Shown: positions 1 through 6,488, counted from the stretch's first letter. The stretch: DNA of 12,119 nt from Pseudomonadota bacterium (GCA_017613855.1 JAGACY010000156.1:1-12119); one strand, 5' to 3'. A program made the numbers and translations. The notes: a model not told the origin generated them from the sequence alone.

Positions 1-1686
1 AAAGAATTTGGTCTTGAACCCACAGATTACGCAAAAGCTCGTGACCTCGACAACAAGATCGACGAAGATAAACTCAGCTATGCCGGTCCGAATGTTGCCG
101 TCGGTTTCCGTTTCGGTGATTATGAGACGCCGAAAGTTGTCGTGGGTGACTCCGATGGTGACGGTATCCTCGATGACGTCGATGATTGCCCGAATGATGC
201 CGGTCTCGAAGCCTACAACGGCTGCGCCAATCCTGATGGCGATAATGACGGTATTTGCGATGAATGGGTTACGACGCAGAAACTCGAAAAGAACTTCGAA
301 CAAATCTGCAAGGGCGTTGATAAATGCGCCGATAAGGGCGAAGACTTCGATGGCTTTGAAGATGAAGATGGTTGCCCCGATGCCGATAACGATGGCGACG
401 GTTACTGCGACAGCTGGGTTGCCGATCAGGGCCTCAGCGATCAGTATGCTTCTGTCTGCAAAGGCAAAGATATGTGCGACTACGAAGCCGAAGACTTCGA
501 TAACTTCCAGGATGATGATGGCTGCGCCGATCCCGATAACGATGGCGACGGTATCTGCGATCCATGGGTTGTCGAACAGGGTCTCATGCAGAAATATGCG
601 GCCGTTTGCAAAGGCCAGGATCTCTGCCCCGATGTCGCCGGTATGGCTAATGCCACCAACGGTTGCCCGAATCCCGATCCCGATGAGGACGGCTTCTGCG
701 ATCCTTGGGTCTATGACAACAATCTCGCCAGCTCCTTCCCGCAGTGCCGTGGTAAGGATGCCTGCCCGAACGAAAAAGGCGATGACAACAAGGGCTGCAT
801 TAAGAAACGTGTTGAAGTTACCGAAGAAGCCATTCAGATTAATGAAGCCATCAACTTCAAACTCAATAAGGCCACTATTGAGAAATCCTCTGATAGCCTC
901 CTCGAAGATATCGCCAAGGTCTTCAAAGAGAATCCCCAGATTAAGAAAGTCGAGATTCAGGGCCACACCGACCTTAGCGGTAATGCCGGCAAGAACCAGA
1001 AACTCTCTGAACAGCGTGCTAAATCTGTCTATGATCGCCTCGTTAAACTCGGCGTTGAAAAAGACCGTATGACCCATAAGGGCTATGGTATGACCATGCC
1101 AGTTGAACCTCTCGCTCAGGGCCAGAAGAAAGAAACTGCTGAACAAGCCGCCAAGAACCGCCGCGTCGTCTTCCTGATCACCGAACAGGACAAGGTCACA
1201 AAGTCCATGACCGTCGATGAAGCTAAAGCCGCTGGCCATATCAAAGACGAAAGTGATGCCAAGAACGGAACTGTCACCGTTCCTTCTTCCGCTAATACCA
1301 AGTCTGCTGATAAACCCGCCGATACCAAGAAAGACGAGAAGAAAGCCGATACCAAGAAAGAAACCAAGAAATCTGACAGCAAGAAAGCTGATTCAAAAGC
1401 CGCTGATGCTGCTAAGAAGACTGCCGATGCCGCCAAGAAGACTGCTGATGCTGCTAAGAAGACGGGTGATGCTGCTAAAGCTGATGCTGCTGCCGCCAAG
1501 AAAGCCGCTGATGATGCAGCCGCCAAGGCCAAAGCTGATGCAGCCGCCAAAGCCAAAGCCGATGCCGAAGCCAAAGCTAAAGCTGATGCCGAAGCCAAAG
1601 CCAAAGCTGACAAAGCCAAAGCTGATGCTGCCGCCGCCAAAGCAGCCGCAGAAGCAGCCGCCAAAGCAGCCGCTGGTAAAAAATAA
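1..1686 (+). CDS. OmpA-family protein with TSP3-type repeats (5' partial)
   Basis: The frame is open from base 1, so the start lies upstream; 561 residues are visible. Residues 1-47 look like the last strands of an OmpA-type beta-barrel (VAVGFRFGDYE near 33-43). Residues 50-267 are Asp/Gly/Cys-rich thrombospondin-type-3 calcium-binding repeats. Residues about 272-394 form an OmpA/MotB peptidoglycan-binding domain: GHTD at 321-324, QRAKSVYDRL about 15 residues later, and NRRVVFLI near the end. In this family the Asp of GHTD and the Arg of the QRA helix bind diaminopimelate. After this domain comes an unusual Lys/Ala-rich tail to the C-terminus. Leucine is coded mostly by CTC and alanine mostly by GCC or GCT, much more biased than in the lipoprotein genes further on, suggesting high expression (inference). 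Likely role: outer-membrane porin-like anchor to peptidoglycan. The family assignment is firm; whether it forms a pore cannot be judged without the barrel. Confidence 0.88.
   Translation, partial: KEFGLEPTDYAKARDLDNKIDEDKLSYAGPNVAVGFRFGDYETPKVVVGDSDGDGILDDVDDCPNDAGLEAYNGCANPDGDNDGICDEWVTTQKLEKNFEQICKGVDKCADKGEDFDGFEDEDGCPDADNDGDGYCDSWVADQGLSDQYASVCKGKDMCDYEAEDFDNFQDDDGCADPDNDGDGICDPWVVEQGLMQKYAAVCKGQDLCPDVAGMANATNGCPNPDPDEDGFCDPWVYDNNLASSFPQCRGKDACPNEKGDDNKGCIKKRVEVTEEAIQINEAINFKLNKATIEKSSDSLLEDIAKVFKENPQIKKVEIQGHTDLSGNAGKNQKLSEQRAKSVYDRLVKLGVEKDRMTHKGYGMTMPVEPLAQGQKKETAEQAAKNRRVVFLITEQDKVTKSMTVDEAKAAGHIKDESDAKNGTVTVPSSANTKSADKPADTKKDEKKADTKKETKKSDSKKADSKAADAAKKTADAAKKTADAAKKTGDAAKADAAAAKKAADDAAAKAKADAAAKAKADAEAKAKADAEAKAKADKAKADAAAAKAAAEAAAKAAAGKK
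232..798 (+). repeat. Four tandem ~50-residue Cys-rich TSP3-like protein repeats
   Basis: Within the OmpA-family gene, four units begin at about bases 232, 382, 532 and 673. Each opens with a calcium-loop core such as DNDGDGICD, continues with a W-V dipeptide and a short helix-like stretch ending C-K/R-G-x-D-x-C, then an acidic stretch closing at G-C. Cysteine spacing is 17, 6, 16 and 11 residues in units one and two, 17, 6, 13 and 11 in unit three, and 16, 6 and 11 in unit four, giving periods of 50, 50 and 47. Ordinary TSP3 repeats are much shorter and lack the inserted W-V helix. The regular four-Cys pattern suggests disulfides that stabilise the insert in the periplasm or outside the cell (inference). 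Confidence 0.8.
1309..1683 (+). repeat. Lys/Ala-rich low-complexity tail with 21-base and 24-base coding repeats
   Basis: The C-terminal 125 residues of the OmpA-family protein consist almost only of Lys, Ala, Asp, Thr and Glu. Three near-identical 21-base units (1411-1431, 1432-1452, 1453-1473) encode the heptad-like AKKTADA. Further on, AKAKADAE-type octads repeat every 24 bases. The composition predicts a long helix or a flexible cationic rod, reminiscent of TolA domain II or histone H1 tails; resemblance in composition does not show homology. Sitting after the peptidoglycan-binding domain, it would lie in the periplasm if the rest of the protein is oriented normally. Confidence 0.8.
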
Positions 1687-1704
1687 TTGAGACAGTAATT
1701 GTCG

Positions 1705-1736
1705 AAAAAAGCTCCCTTCGGGGAGCTTTTTTTTTT
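1705..1736 (+). terminator. Rho-independent terminator of the OmpA-family gene
   Basis: A 6-bp GC-rich stem (GCTCCC/GGGAGC) closes on a UUCG tetraloop in the stabilising C(UUCG)G context. A6 lies on the 5' side and about ten T's follow directly. It starts 18 bases after the stop codon at 1684-1686. The A-tract could also support weak termination from the other direction. Confidence 0.93.
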
Positions 1737-1751
1737 GCTTTGGTTTGGGTG

Positions 1752-1786
1752 AAAAAAATGTGCCGGCGTATGTCAATAGCCGGCAC
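1752..1786 (-). terminator. Second minus-strand terminator, formed by hairpin 1 of the repeat element
   Basis: Read on the minus strand, the perfect 8-bp stem GTGCCGGC/GCCGGCAC is followed by one A and seven T's, the form of an intrinsic terminator. It lies beyond the first minus-strand terminator at 1823-1851 and would act as a backup stopping transcription from the small minus-strand gene before it reaches the OmpA-family gene. Confidence 0.65.
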
Positions 1787-1818
1787 CGCAGTGCGTATCG
1801 AGCATCGCGAGATAGCAC
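1752..1818 (+). repeat. Copy 1 of an A7 plus double bulged-hairpin element
   Basis: An A7 tract (1752-1758) is followed by hairpin 1 (1760-1786) and hairpin 2 (1791-1818). Hairpin 1 pairs GTGCCGGC with GCCGGCAC, then TAT with ATA, leaving G1768 bulged. Hairpin 2 pairs GTGC with GCAC and TATC with GATA, leaving G1795 bulged. Both share the skeleton GC-G-TAT...ATA-GC. The same order and skeleton recur on the minus strand at 6417-6488. The pairing is read directly from the sequence. That this is a dispersed repeat family resembling REP/BIME elements is inference from two copies. Confidence 0.6.
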
Positions 1819-1822
1819 GCGC

Positions 1823-1851
1823 ACAAAAAAAAGCCTCCACATGGGAGGCTT
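1823..1851 (-). terminator. Rho-independent terminator of the small minus-strand gene
   Basis: On the minus strand an 8-bp stem (AAGCCTCC with GGAGGCTT, 1831-1838 and 1844-1851) with a 5-base loop runs directly into T's (1825-1830). It begins about 24 bases past the stop codon at 1875. Stem strength, short loop and T-tract are all canonical. Confidence 0.9.
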
Positions 1852-1874
1852 AAAACAAAAAAATCGTTTTTTTA

Positions 1875-2291
1875 TTACGAATAATAGACGTCTTTGATTG
1901 CCTGCAATGCCGTCTCGAGGAATTCAATAAGAGCACTCAAGGGTACATCCTCGACTTTTTGGGTTAACAAACCGTGGCAGTTGATGGGATGACTTTTGAG
2001 CTGAAGATCCTCGCGATTTTCAAGAAATTTATTGATGCGGTTACAGAGCTCTTCGGGAGCCGTTTTGTTGGGATGGGGCTGCGCATAGAGTTTGACATCA
2101 CCGTCCGTACTCAAATCCATGATGGCATAACCAATACCGCCATAACGGAAATTGATACCCCCAATGCGTCCGCCGCCGGCTTCAATGTTGCAACCGAGAT
2201 TGCGAGCATAGATCATTAATTTTTCGATAGCCTCACGTCGAGCTTTTCCACCCTTCGATTCTGCAATCTGAATTACTTGAAGTTTATCCAC
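1875..2291 (-). CDS. Small protein of unknown function, 138 aa
   Basis: I do not recognise a family. The start codon is GTG at 2291, chosen because a strong Shine-Dalgarno (AGGAGGA, 2296-2302) lies five bases upstream. There is no signal peptide and no membrane segment, so it is probably cytoplasmic. The N-terminus is helix-like and Lys/Glu-rich. The middle is Gly-rich, with GGGRIGGINFRYGGIGYAIM at residues about 39-58, followed by a strand-like stretch (VKLYAQPHP). The C-terminal third is predicted helical (LSALIEFLETALQAI). This is compatible with a small alpha/beta fold. It is the last gene before two minus-strand terminators and lies 116 bases downstream of the nucleotidyltransferase gene, so co-transcription is possible but unproven. 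The strong ribosome binding site, clean coding frame and good terminator support a real gene. Confidence 0.75.
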   Translation of the reverse strand: MDKLQVIQIAESKGGKARREAIEKLMIYARNLGCNIEAGGGRIGGINFRYGGIGYAIMDLSTDGDVKLYAQPHPNKTAPEELCNRINKFLENREDLQLKSHPINCHGLLTQKVEDVPLSALIEFLETALQAIKDVYYS

Positions 2292-2295
2292 AGTC

Positions 2296-2302
2296 TCCTC
2301 CT
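2296..2302 (-). promoter_or_regulatory. Ribosome binding site deciding the GTG start at 2291
   Basis: Minus-strand AGGAGGA lies five bases before the GTG codon, a near-perfect anti-16S match. No ATG start in this frame is better placed. Confidence 0.85.
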
Positions 2303-2407
2303 AACTGATGACACCGCACAACAAACACATGCTGTGCTAAGAGCAAAAGAATTACCCCATTTTGTGATGAATTTCCAGTATCAAAGTTATAAATTCTGGC
2401 TTTAAAT

Positions 2408-3421
2408 CTATATTTTTTCGATGAACTTGCCAAAATGCCGTATATTGAACATGCCTATTCGATGCGGACCTGCAAATACAACACGTAGAAATCCTTCTAC
2501 CGGATAAGCAATTCCGTCCAATAAACCCATCGATAATGCACGTGCGATAACGCCAAGTGCGGCTTCCCATCTCGAATCACGCCCAAAGACAAGCTCACCG
2601 CGTGCATGCGATGACAATATATTATCATACCACAAATGTACACATGTATGTGCGAAATTGCATTCAGGATTTAAATAGTCTTTTTCGCAAATGAGTTTTA
2701 GCAAGGTTTCAAGCCGGTTTAACCCATATTTCGTGATGAGTTCAGGATCGCGTTTTAATGCTTTGCACGCCAGACTAAAATCCATGATCGATTTGAGTGC
2801 AAAATAATGCTGATGTGCATGCACCATGAGATGCAGATATTGTGTGGCGTCGTCGAGCAAATTGATTGAAACTCCCAGATCTTCATTCTTTTCTGAGGTT
2901 TCTAATGCCTGATCAAAACTCGGCATTTTCCAAGGGGGCGGCGCCAGATTCCAATGGAGCTCAATGGGAATACGCGCAGGATGGGCCAATAAAATCTGGT
3001 TGGTTGCCCATAGGCGCGGTTCTTCTGCAATTTCATAGCCAATGCTTTTGAGCCTCTCGATTGCGCGTTCACGCTGAGACGGAGCAATCCAAAGATCGAT
3101 GTCGGTCGTTTCACGCCAAAGAAAACTTCCAGTCAGCTTTTTGCCAAGTGGCATTCCTTTGAGGACAATGACGGGCATTTCCAATGTTTTGAGTGCATCC
3201 TGCAAAGATTTTTTCCAAAGCATCTGGCGCGCCATCTGGGTCGTTCTAAAAGCTGCAAGACGTGCATCCAAATCGTGCAAATCCAGATCCCGTGCGGCAA
3301 TCCGATTGTTGGCGATCTCGTGCATCAGATACGGTTCTACCCCACAGGCGCGTGCGCGCTCCAATATGAATTCTCCTGATGTGCCATGCATTCTGGCATG
3401 ATGGATGAGTTGTGCTAACAT
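2408..3421 (-). CDS. Nucleotidyltransferase-fold family protein (PF14907-like), 337 aa
   Basis: The protein matches the pattern of the uncharacterised nucleotidyltransferase family NTP_transf_5. LKG is at residues 87-89. RETTDIDLWI, at 103-112, supplies the paired aspartates D107 and D109 that bind metal in this fold. ELHW is at 154-157, followed by LHLMVHAHQHYFALKSIMDF at about 196-215, the family's His-rich helix. The N-terminal 60 residues are helical, and the C-terminal part (about 260-337) is helical with a mildly hydrophobic stretch. Substrate is unknown for the family, which often occurs next to peptide- or polysaccharide-modification genes (established association, not shown here). 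The ATG start at 3421 has no clear Shine-Dalgarno; an internal ATG at 3391 has none either, so the longer form is kept. It lies 150 bases downstream of the AAA+ gene on the same strand. Confidence 0.8.
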   Translation of the reverse strand: MLAQLIHHARMHGTSGEFILERARACGVEPYLMHEIANNRIAARDLDLHDLDARLAAFRTTQMARQMLWKKSLQDALKTLEMPVIVLKGMPLGKKLTGSFLWRETTDIDLWIAPSQRERAIERLKSIGYEIAEEPRLWATNQILLAHPARIPIELHWNLAPPPWKMPSFDQALETSEKNEDLGVSINLLDDATQYLHLMVHAHQHYFALKSIMDFSLACKALKRDPELITKYGLNRLETLLKLICEKDYLNPECNFAHTCVHLWYDNILSSHARGELVFGRDSRWEAALGVIARALSMGLLDGIAYPVEGFLRVVFAGPHRIGMFNIRHFGKFIEKI

Positions 3422-3514
3422 GGAATCGTCATGCTGGAGTTTTACTGGAAAATACCTGATGCGTAATCTGCTCTCACAATTTTACAATGCATAATTGAAT
3501 GGCCAAAACAATGG

Positions 3515-3567
3515 AATGTGCAGCCTTCGGTTATGTTGTCCTCAACGCCGTAGGATAATTGCACATT
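3515..3567. other. Inverted repeat in the gap between the ATPase and nucleotidyltransferase genes
   Basis: AATGTGCA (3515-3522) is matched perfectly by TGCACATT (3560-3567), with 37 bases between. Neither strand has a T-run after it, so it is not a typical terminator. It occupies much of the 150-base gap (3422-3571), in which no other gene, promoter or RNA is evident. It could be an operator, an mRNA structure or chance. Confidence 0.3.
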
Positions 3568-3571
3568 GCAT

Positions 3572-5632
3572 TTAGTCCCACGGATTTGCCTGATTTGGCA
3601 CGAGTTTGCCCATTTCTCGATATTCCTGGATGCCTGCGGCATAGAGCAGTTCCATGTCGATCGGCAGATTGCGCTCAGCCGCACGATAGGCGGCTCTGAC
3701 CACAGAGTTCTTGATATTGCCACCTGCGAGTTCGAGATCGCGCCCCAAAATTTCGAAGTCAATATCTTTGGTAATTGGAGCACTTGCCGGGAGCAGTCGT
3801 TTCCAGATCCTTGCACGGTACCTCGCCTCGGGAAACGGGAAATCGATTTTATGGTTGAGACGGCGTTCGAAAGCGTCGTCAATGGCGGCATCGAGGTTCG
3901 TCGTCAATATGACAATGCCTTCGAAACGTTCGACTTCCTGCAAAAGCAGATTGACCTCCATATTCGAGTAACGGTCATTCGAATCCTTAACCTCTGTGCG
4001 CTTCGAAAAGATCGAATCGGCTTCATCAAATAGCAGCAACGCGCCGCTGGCACCGGCTTCTCTGAAGCATTTTTCCAGGTTCTTTTCGGTTTCGCCGACG
4101 TATTTGGAGATGATTGCAGGAATTCTGACCCGATAGAGCGTCATGCCCAGTTCGTTGGCAATAATTTCTGCCGAGAGGGTCTTGCCTGTGCCCGAATCTC
4201 CTCTAAAGAGCGCGCAAATGCCGCGTCCTTTGGTGATTTTTTCTCCAAATCCCCATTCTTCAAAAATTGTCCTCCGATTGCGTACCGAAGCAATGAGGCT
4301 GCGAATTTGTTCCTTGACTTTTTTGGGGAGCACGAGGTCATCGAGTGTGAGCGTCGTCAGCGTTTTATCCGCAAGTTTCTTGATCTTGTTGCGGATCTGG
4401 GTTTTGGCGGCATCTTCGAGCATTTTCATGGTTACGACGAGTTCACCGCCTTCAGCCTGGGCCAGAGCATGATTCATGGCCACGACGACTGAATTGCGTA
4501 TGGTGCCGCCTGCAAACTCGTATTTGTCGGCCAACAGATGCAGATCGACATCATCGGCGAGTTTGAGCTGCGGGGGCAGATGAAGCCGCCAGATTTGTTC
4601 GCGCAGTTTGGTGGGCAAAATATCGAAATCAATTTGCAGCGTCACCCTGCGGTCGAGCGCCGAATCGAGTGCCGTCGGAATATTGGTCGTCAAAATGACG
4701 AGTCCTTCATAAGCATCCAAGGCAGCCAGCAGCAGCGGCAAATCCCGATTACCCTGTGCACGCGATGCAAAGATGAGCTCACAATCATCAAATAAAAGAA
4801 CGGCACGACGCAGACGCGCTTCGCGCATCAGCAAATCGAGATTGTCTTCGAGGCTGCGGTTGGACTGCAGTTCATGTGCATCGACGAGCAGCAGCGGGCG
4901 TTTGAGTGTCGAGGCAATGGCCTGTGACATCAGTGTTTTCCCGGTCCCCGAAGGTCCCGTGAACAAAAAGATGATATTTCGGCCGCCGCCGCCAATTTCT
5001 TCGAAATTCCACGACTTCTTCAGGTCCAGACAGCTCTCGTACTGATTGACAATGCGCATGATCTGGTTGAGCTGCTTTTCGGGCATCATCACCTGGTCGA
5101 GCGTCGTTTTGGGCCATACGAGGCGGCTGAATCCATCGAGATTCAGATCCGCTTCCATATTCAGAATGTGACACACAATGCGCGAAGGCAGGACTATCGC
5201 CATATCCTGAAGCTGAGATTCGGCGCCGGGTTTGGGATTGAGCTCAAGCAGGTGATTGGCAATCAATTTTCCGGCCGGCAAAAATGCCCTGCGATTCTCG
5301 ACTTTTTCTTCAAATGTTGGACTGAAGAGTTCCAGGGCAAGTCCGACATCAATCACAGAAAGCGCAAAATTCTGATGGATTGCAATGAGTTTTTGTTTAA
5401 ACCCCGCATCGAGCGAAGGCGCCAGGGCGATAAACAGGACATCCGATTCGAACTGAGTCAGCCCAAAATCCCGCACGAGTGCACAAAATGGAATGTTGTC
5501 ATTTGCATGGGCATTCAATGCCCGGATGCGCCCGAGGTACATCGCCGTTGCATTTGTTTTCTTTGCTGCGAAATCGTCGCATAGCTGCTTTAAATAGGTA
5601 TATCGCTGTTCAAGGTAGGCTGTCGATTTCAT
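3572..5632 (-). CDS. Tandem AAA+ ATPase with winged-helix-like N-terminal domain, 686 aa
   Basis: Residues about 1-200 carry a helical domain with the phrase FESDVLFIALAPSLDAGFKQ (61-80), typical of the winged-helix N-terminus in bacterial tandem AAA proteins, including the ATPases of extracellular contractile injection systems. The first AAA module has Walker A GPSGTGKT (226-233), a Walker B-like LLFDDCE (279-285), sensor-1 N317 and arginines R328/R329. The second has Walker A GDSGTGKT (478-485), Walker B LLLFDEAD (532-539) with catalytic E537, sensor-1 N579 and R590/R591. The first module has Asp where the catalytic Glu is expected, so it may bind nucleotide more than hydrolyse it, while the second is canonical. 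The likely product is a hexameric ring that remodels protein substrates in the cytoplasm. The ATG at 5632 follows a good AAGGGAG site. Substrate unknown; no other injection-system gene is in view. Confidence 0.88.
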   Translation of the reverse strand: MKSTAYLEQRYTYLKQLCDDFAAKKTNATAMYLGRIRALNAHANDNIPFCALVRDFGLTQFESDVLFIALAPSLDAGFKQKLIAIHQNFALSVIDVGLALELFSPTFEEKVENRRAFLPAGKLIANHLLELNPKPGAESQLQDMAIVLPSRIVCHILNMEADLNLDGFSRLVWPKTTLDQVMMPEKQLNQIMRIVNQYESCLDLKKSWNFEEIGGGGRNIIFLFTGPSGTGKTLMSQAIASTLKRPLLLVDAHELQSNRSLEDNLDLLMREARLRRAVLLFDDCELIFASRAQGNRDLPLLLAALDAYEGLVILTTNIPTALDSALDRRVTLQIDFDILPTKLREQIWRLHLPPQLKLADDVDLHLLADKYEFAGGTIRNSVVVAMNHALAQAEGGELVVTMKMLEDAAKTQIRNKIKKLADKTLTTLTLDDLVLPKKVKEQIRSLIASVRNRRTIFEEWGFGEKITKGRGICALFRGDSGTGKTLSAEIIANELGMTLYRVRIPAIISKYVGETEKNLEKCFREAGASGALLLFDEADSIFSKRTEVKDSNDRYSNMEVNLLLQEVERFEGIVILTTNLDAAIDDAFERRLNHKIDFPFPEARYRARIWKRLLPASAPITKDIDFEILGRDLELAGGNIKNSVVRAAYRAAERNLPIDMELLYAAGIQEYREMGKLVPNQANPWD

Positions 5633-5709
5633 GGCTCTCCCTTTAATGTCGTATGCTTTTCACGATTTACGATTACGTGTTCACTCAATTGAATTGTTGC
5701 TGTCATCCT

Positions 5710-5761
5710 GGTGATGCCCCGAATTCCGTCAAAGGCTCAGCCTTACGAAAACTGCATCTCC
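5710..5761. other. Imperfect long stem-loop in the coaD-ATPase gap
   Basis: Nested pairing is visible: GG/CC, a T-T mismatch, GATGC (5713-5717) with GCATC (5754-5758), then CGT/ACG, a two-base bulge, and AAGGC (5732-5736) with GCCTT (5740-5744) around a TCA loop. No T-tract adjoins it. It lies in the 194-base gap between coaD and the ATPase gene, which otherwise shows no gene or convincing promoter. It may be a repeat or an mRNA leader structure; function unknown. Confidence 0.35.
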
Positions 5762-5826
5762 TTGCGCATTGCAAATTGAAAAGTGAGCATCGTTGGTTAC
5801 GAACAAAAAACTCGCTAAACAGGTCA

Positions 5827-6315
5827 CTATGAATACCGGGCTTTAAGTGCCTCGGCGACGCATGGCGGCACGTAGGGGGTAATATCCCGGCCACACGAAG
5901 CGATTTCTTTGACGACTGAACTCGATAAAAACAACTTGTCTGTCGCGGCAATCAGAAACATGGTTTCAATTTCCGGTGCCAAATCGCGGTTCGCCAGTGC
6001 CATCTGGAATTCATACTCAAAATCGGCAACGGCGCGCAGGCCTCTTATGATGACGCGCGCACCCACGCTTCGGCAATAATCGACCAACAGCCCTGTGTAC
6101 GCATCACATGTAACATTGGGGCAATCCGCTAGTGATGTCCTCAAAAATTCGAGCCTCTCTTCGACTGTAAAAGTCGCACGTTTATTCGGGTTGTAACCAA
6201 TGCCGACTGTGACATGGCTAAACGTTTTGCATGCACGCTGAATTAAGTTGATGTGGCCGAGCGTCGGAGGGTCAAATGAACCGCCATACACGGCTGTGCG
6301 GGTTTCTACTGGCAT
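5827..6315 (-). CDS. coaD: Phosphopantetheine adenylyltransferase (CoaD), 162 aa
   Basis: CoaD transfers AMP from ATP to 4'-phosphopantetheine, giving dephospho-CoA in coenzyme A synthesis, in the cytoplasm. The signature YGGSFDPPTLGH at residues 10-21 contains the T/HxGH nucleotidyltransferase motif. NPNK (42-45) and RGLRAVADFEYEFQMA (91-106) supply conserved substrate-binding basic residues and the family hallmark. SSSVVKEIA (131-139) is the ISSTxxR-type motif, followed by the conserved VPP. The frame extends to a TTG at 6357, but the ATG at 6315 gives the usual family length of about 160 and has AGGGA seven bases upstream. The site sits in a small AGGG-ATCA-CCCT hairpin touching the start, which could reduce initiation. 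It is first in the minus-strand block and diverges from the large lipoprotein gene. Confidence 0.95.
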   Translation of the reverse strand: MPVETRTAVYGGSFDPPTLGHINLIQRACKTFSHVTVGIGYNPNKRATFTVEERLEFLRTSLADCPNVTCDAYTGLLVDYCRSVGARVIIRGLRAVADFEYEFQMALANRDLAPEIETMFLIAATDKLFLSSSVVKEIASCGRDITPYVPPCVAEALKARYS

Positions 6316-6384
6316 AGGGTGATCCCTGAGTGATGGAAAATGGTTCACTGATATCAATCAGCGACAAATGAACATAACAGATTC

Positions 6385-6412
6385 TTGCATTTTGTGCGTT
6401 TCTTTTTATGAT
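6385..6412 (+). promoter_or_regulatory. Candidate promoter for the large lipoprotein gene
   Basis: TTGCAT (6385-6390) and TATGAT (6407-6412) are 16 bases apart. The -10 matches the sigma-70 consensus in five of six bases, the -35 in three. Transcription would start near 6420, at the beginning of the double hairpin. TATACT at 6491-6496 is a possible alternative -10 but lacks a good -35. Confidence 0.35.
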
Positions 6413-6416
6413 ATAT

Positions 6417-6488
6417 GTCTGCTATGGCTGCGCCATACGCAGACATGCGCCGCTATTGCCTTCGGCAATACGCGACTCATCTTTTTTT
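6417..6488 (-). repeat. Copy 2 of the A7 plus double bulged-hairpin element
   Basis: Read on the minus strand, an A7 tract (6488-6482) is followed by a hairpin (6480-6445) and a second one (6444-6417). The first has TATTGCC paired with GGCAATA and the second TATGGC paired with GCCATA. Both are flanked by GC-G on the 5' side and GC on the 3' side, again leaving one bulged G (plus-strand C6471 and C6438). The first hairpin's outer stem extends to ATG/CAT with two mismatches; the second extends through GTCT/AGAC. Layout and skeleton match 1752-1818, whereas the stem bases differ yet remain paired. Confidence 0.65.
6445..6488 (+). terminator. Terminator-like hairpin in the leader of the lipoprotein gene
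   Basis: On the plus strand the extended hairpin 6445-6480 (core TATTGCC/GGCAATA with a short TTC loop) is followed after one C by seven T's (6482-6488). This is the form of an intrinsic terminator, yet it lies 32 bases upstream of the ATG at 6521 with no plus-strand gene before it. If the promoter at 6385-6412 is used, the hairpin would act as an attenuator. If transcription starts further downstream, it would only insulate the gene. Confidence 0.5.

Noticed and set aside
8..1072. Long open frame (354 codons) overlapping the OmpA-family gene in another frame
   Set aside because: It is a shadow produced by the biased codons of the Asp/Gly repeats; its translation is a Met/Ser/Arg-rich low-complexity string with no domain.
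1411..1640. Short regular DNA repeats that could suggest a CRISPR-like array
   Set aside because: The units are in-frame multiples of three encoding Lys/Ala repeats, contiguous without unique spacers.
1116..1842. Antisense open frames of 182 and 149 codons under the Lys/Ala tail
   Set aside because: They translate to Ala/Ser/Leu or Gly/Phe/Ser low-complexity strings that mirror the repetitive sense strand and run across terminators.
3572..5632. Calling this region a contractile injection system locus
   Set aside because: Only the ATPase resembles such a system; no sheath, tube, spike or baseplate gene is visible in the window.
6316..6357. Upstream TTG start for coaD giving 176 residues
   Set aside because: The ATG at 6315 matches the usual family length and has a ribosome site; the extra residues resemble no CoaD N-terminus.
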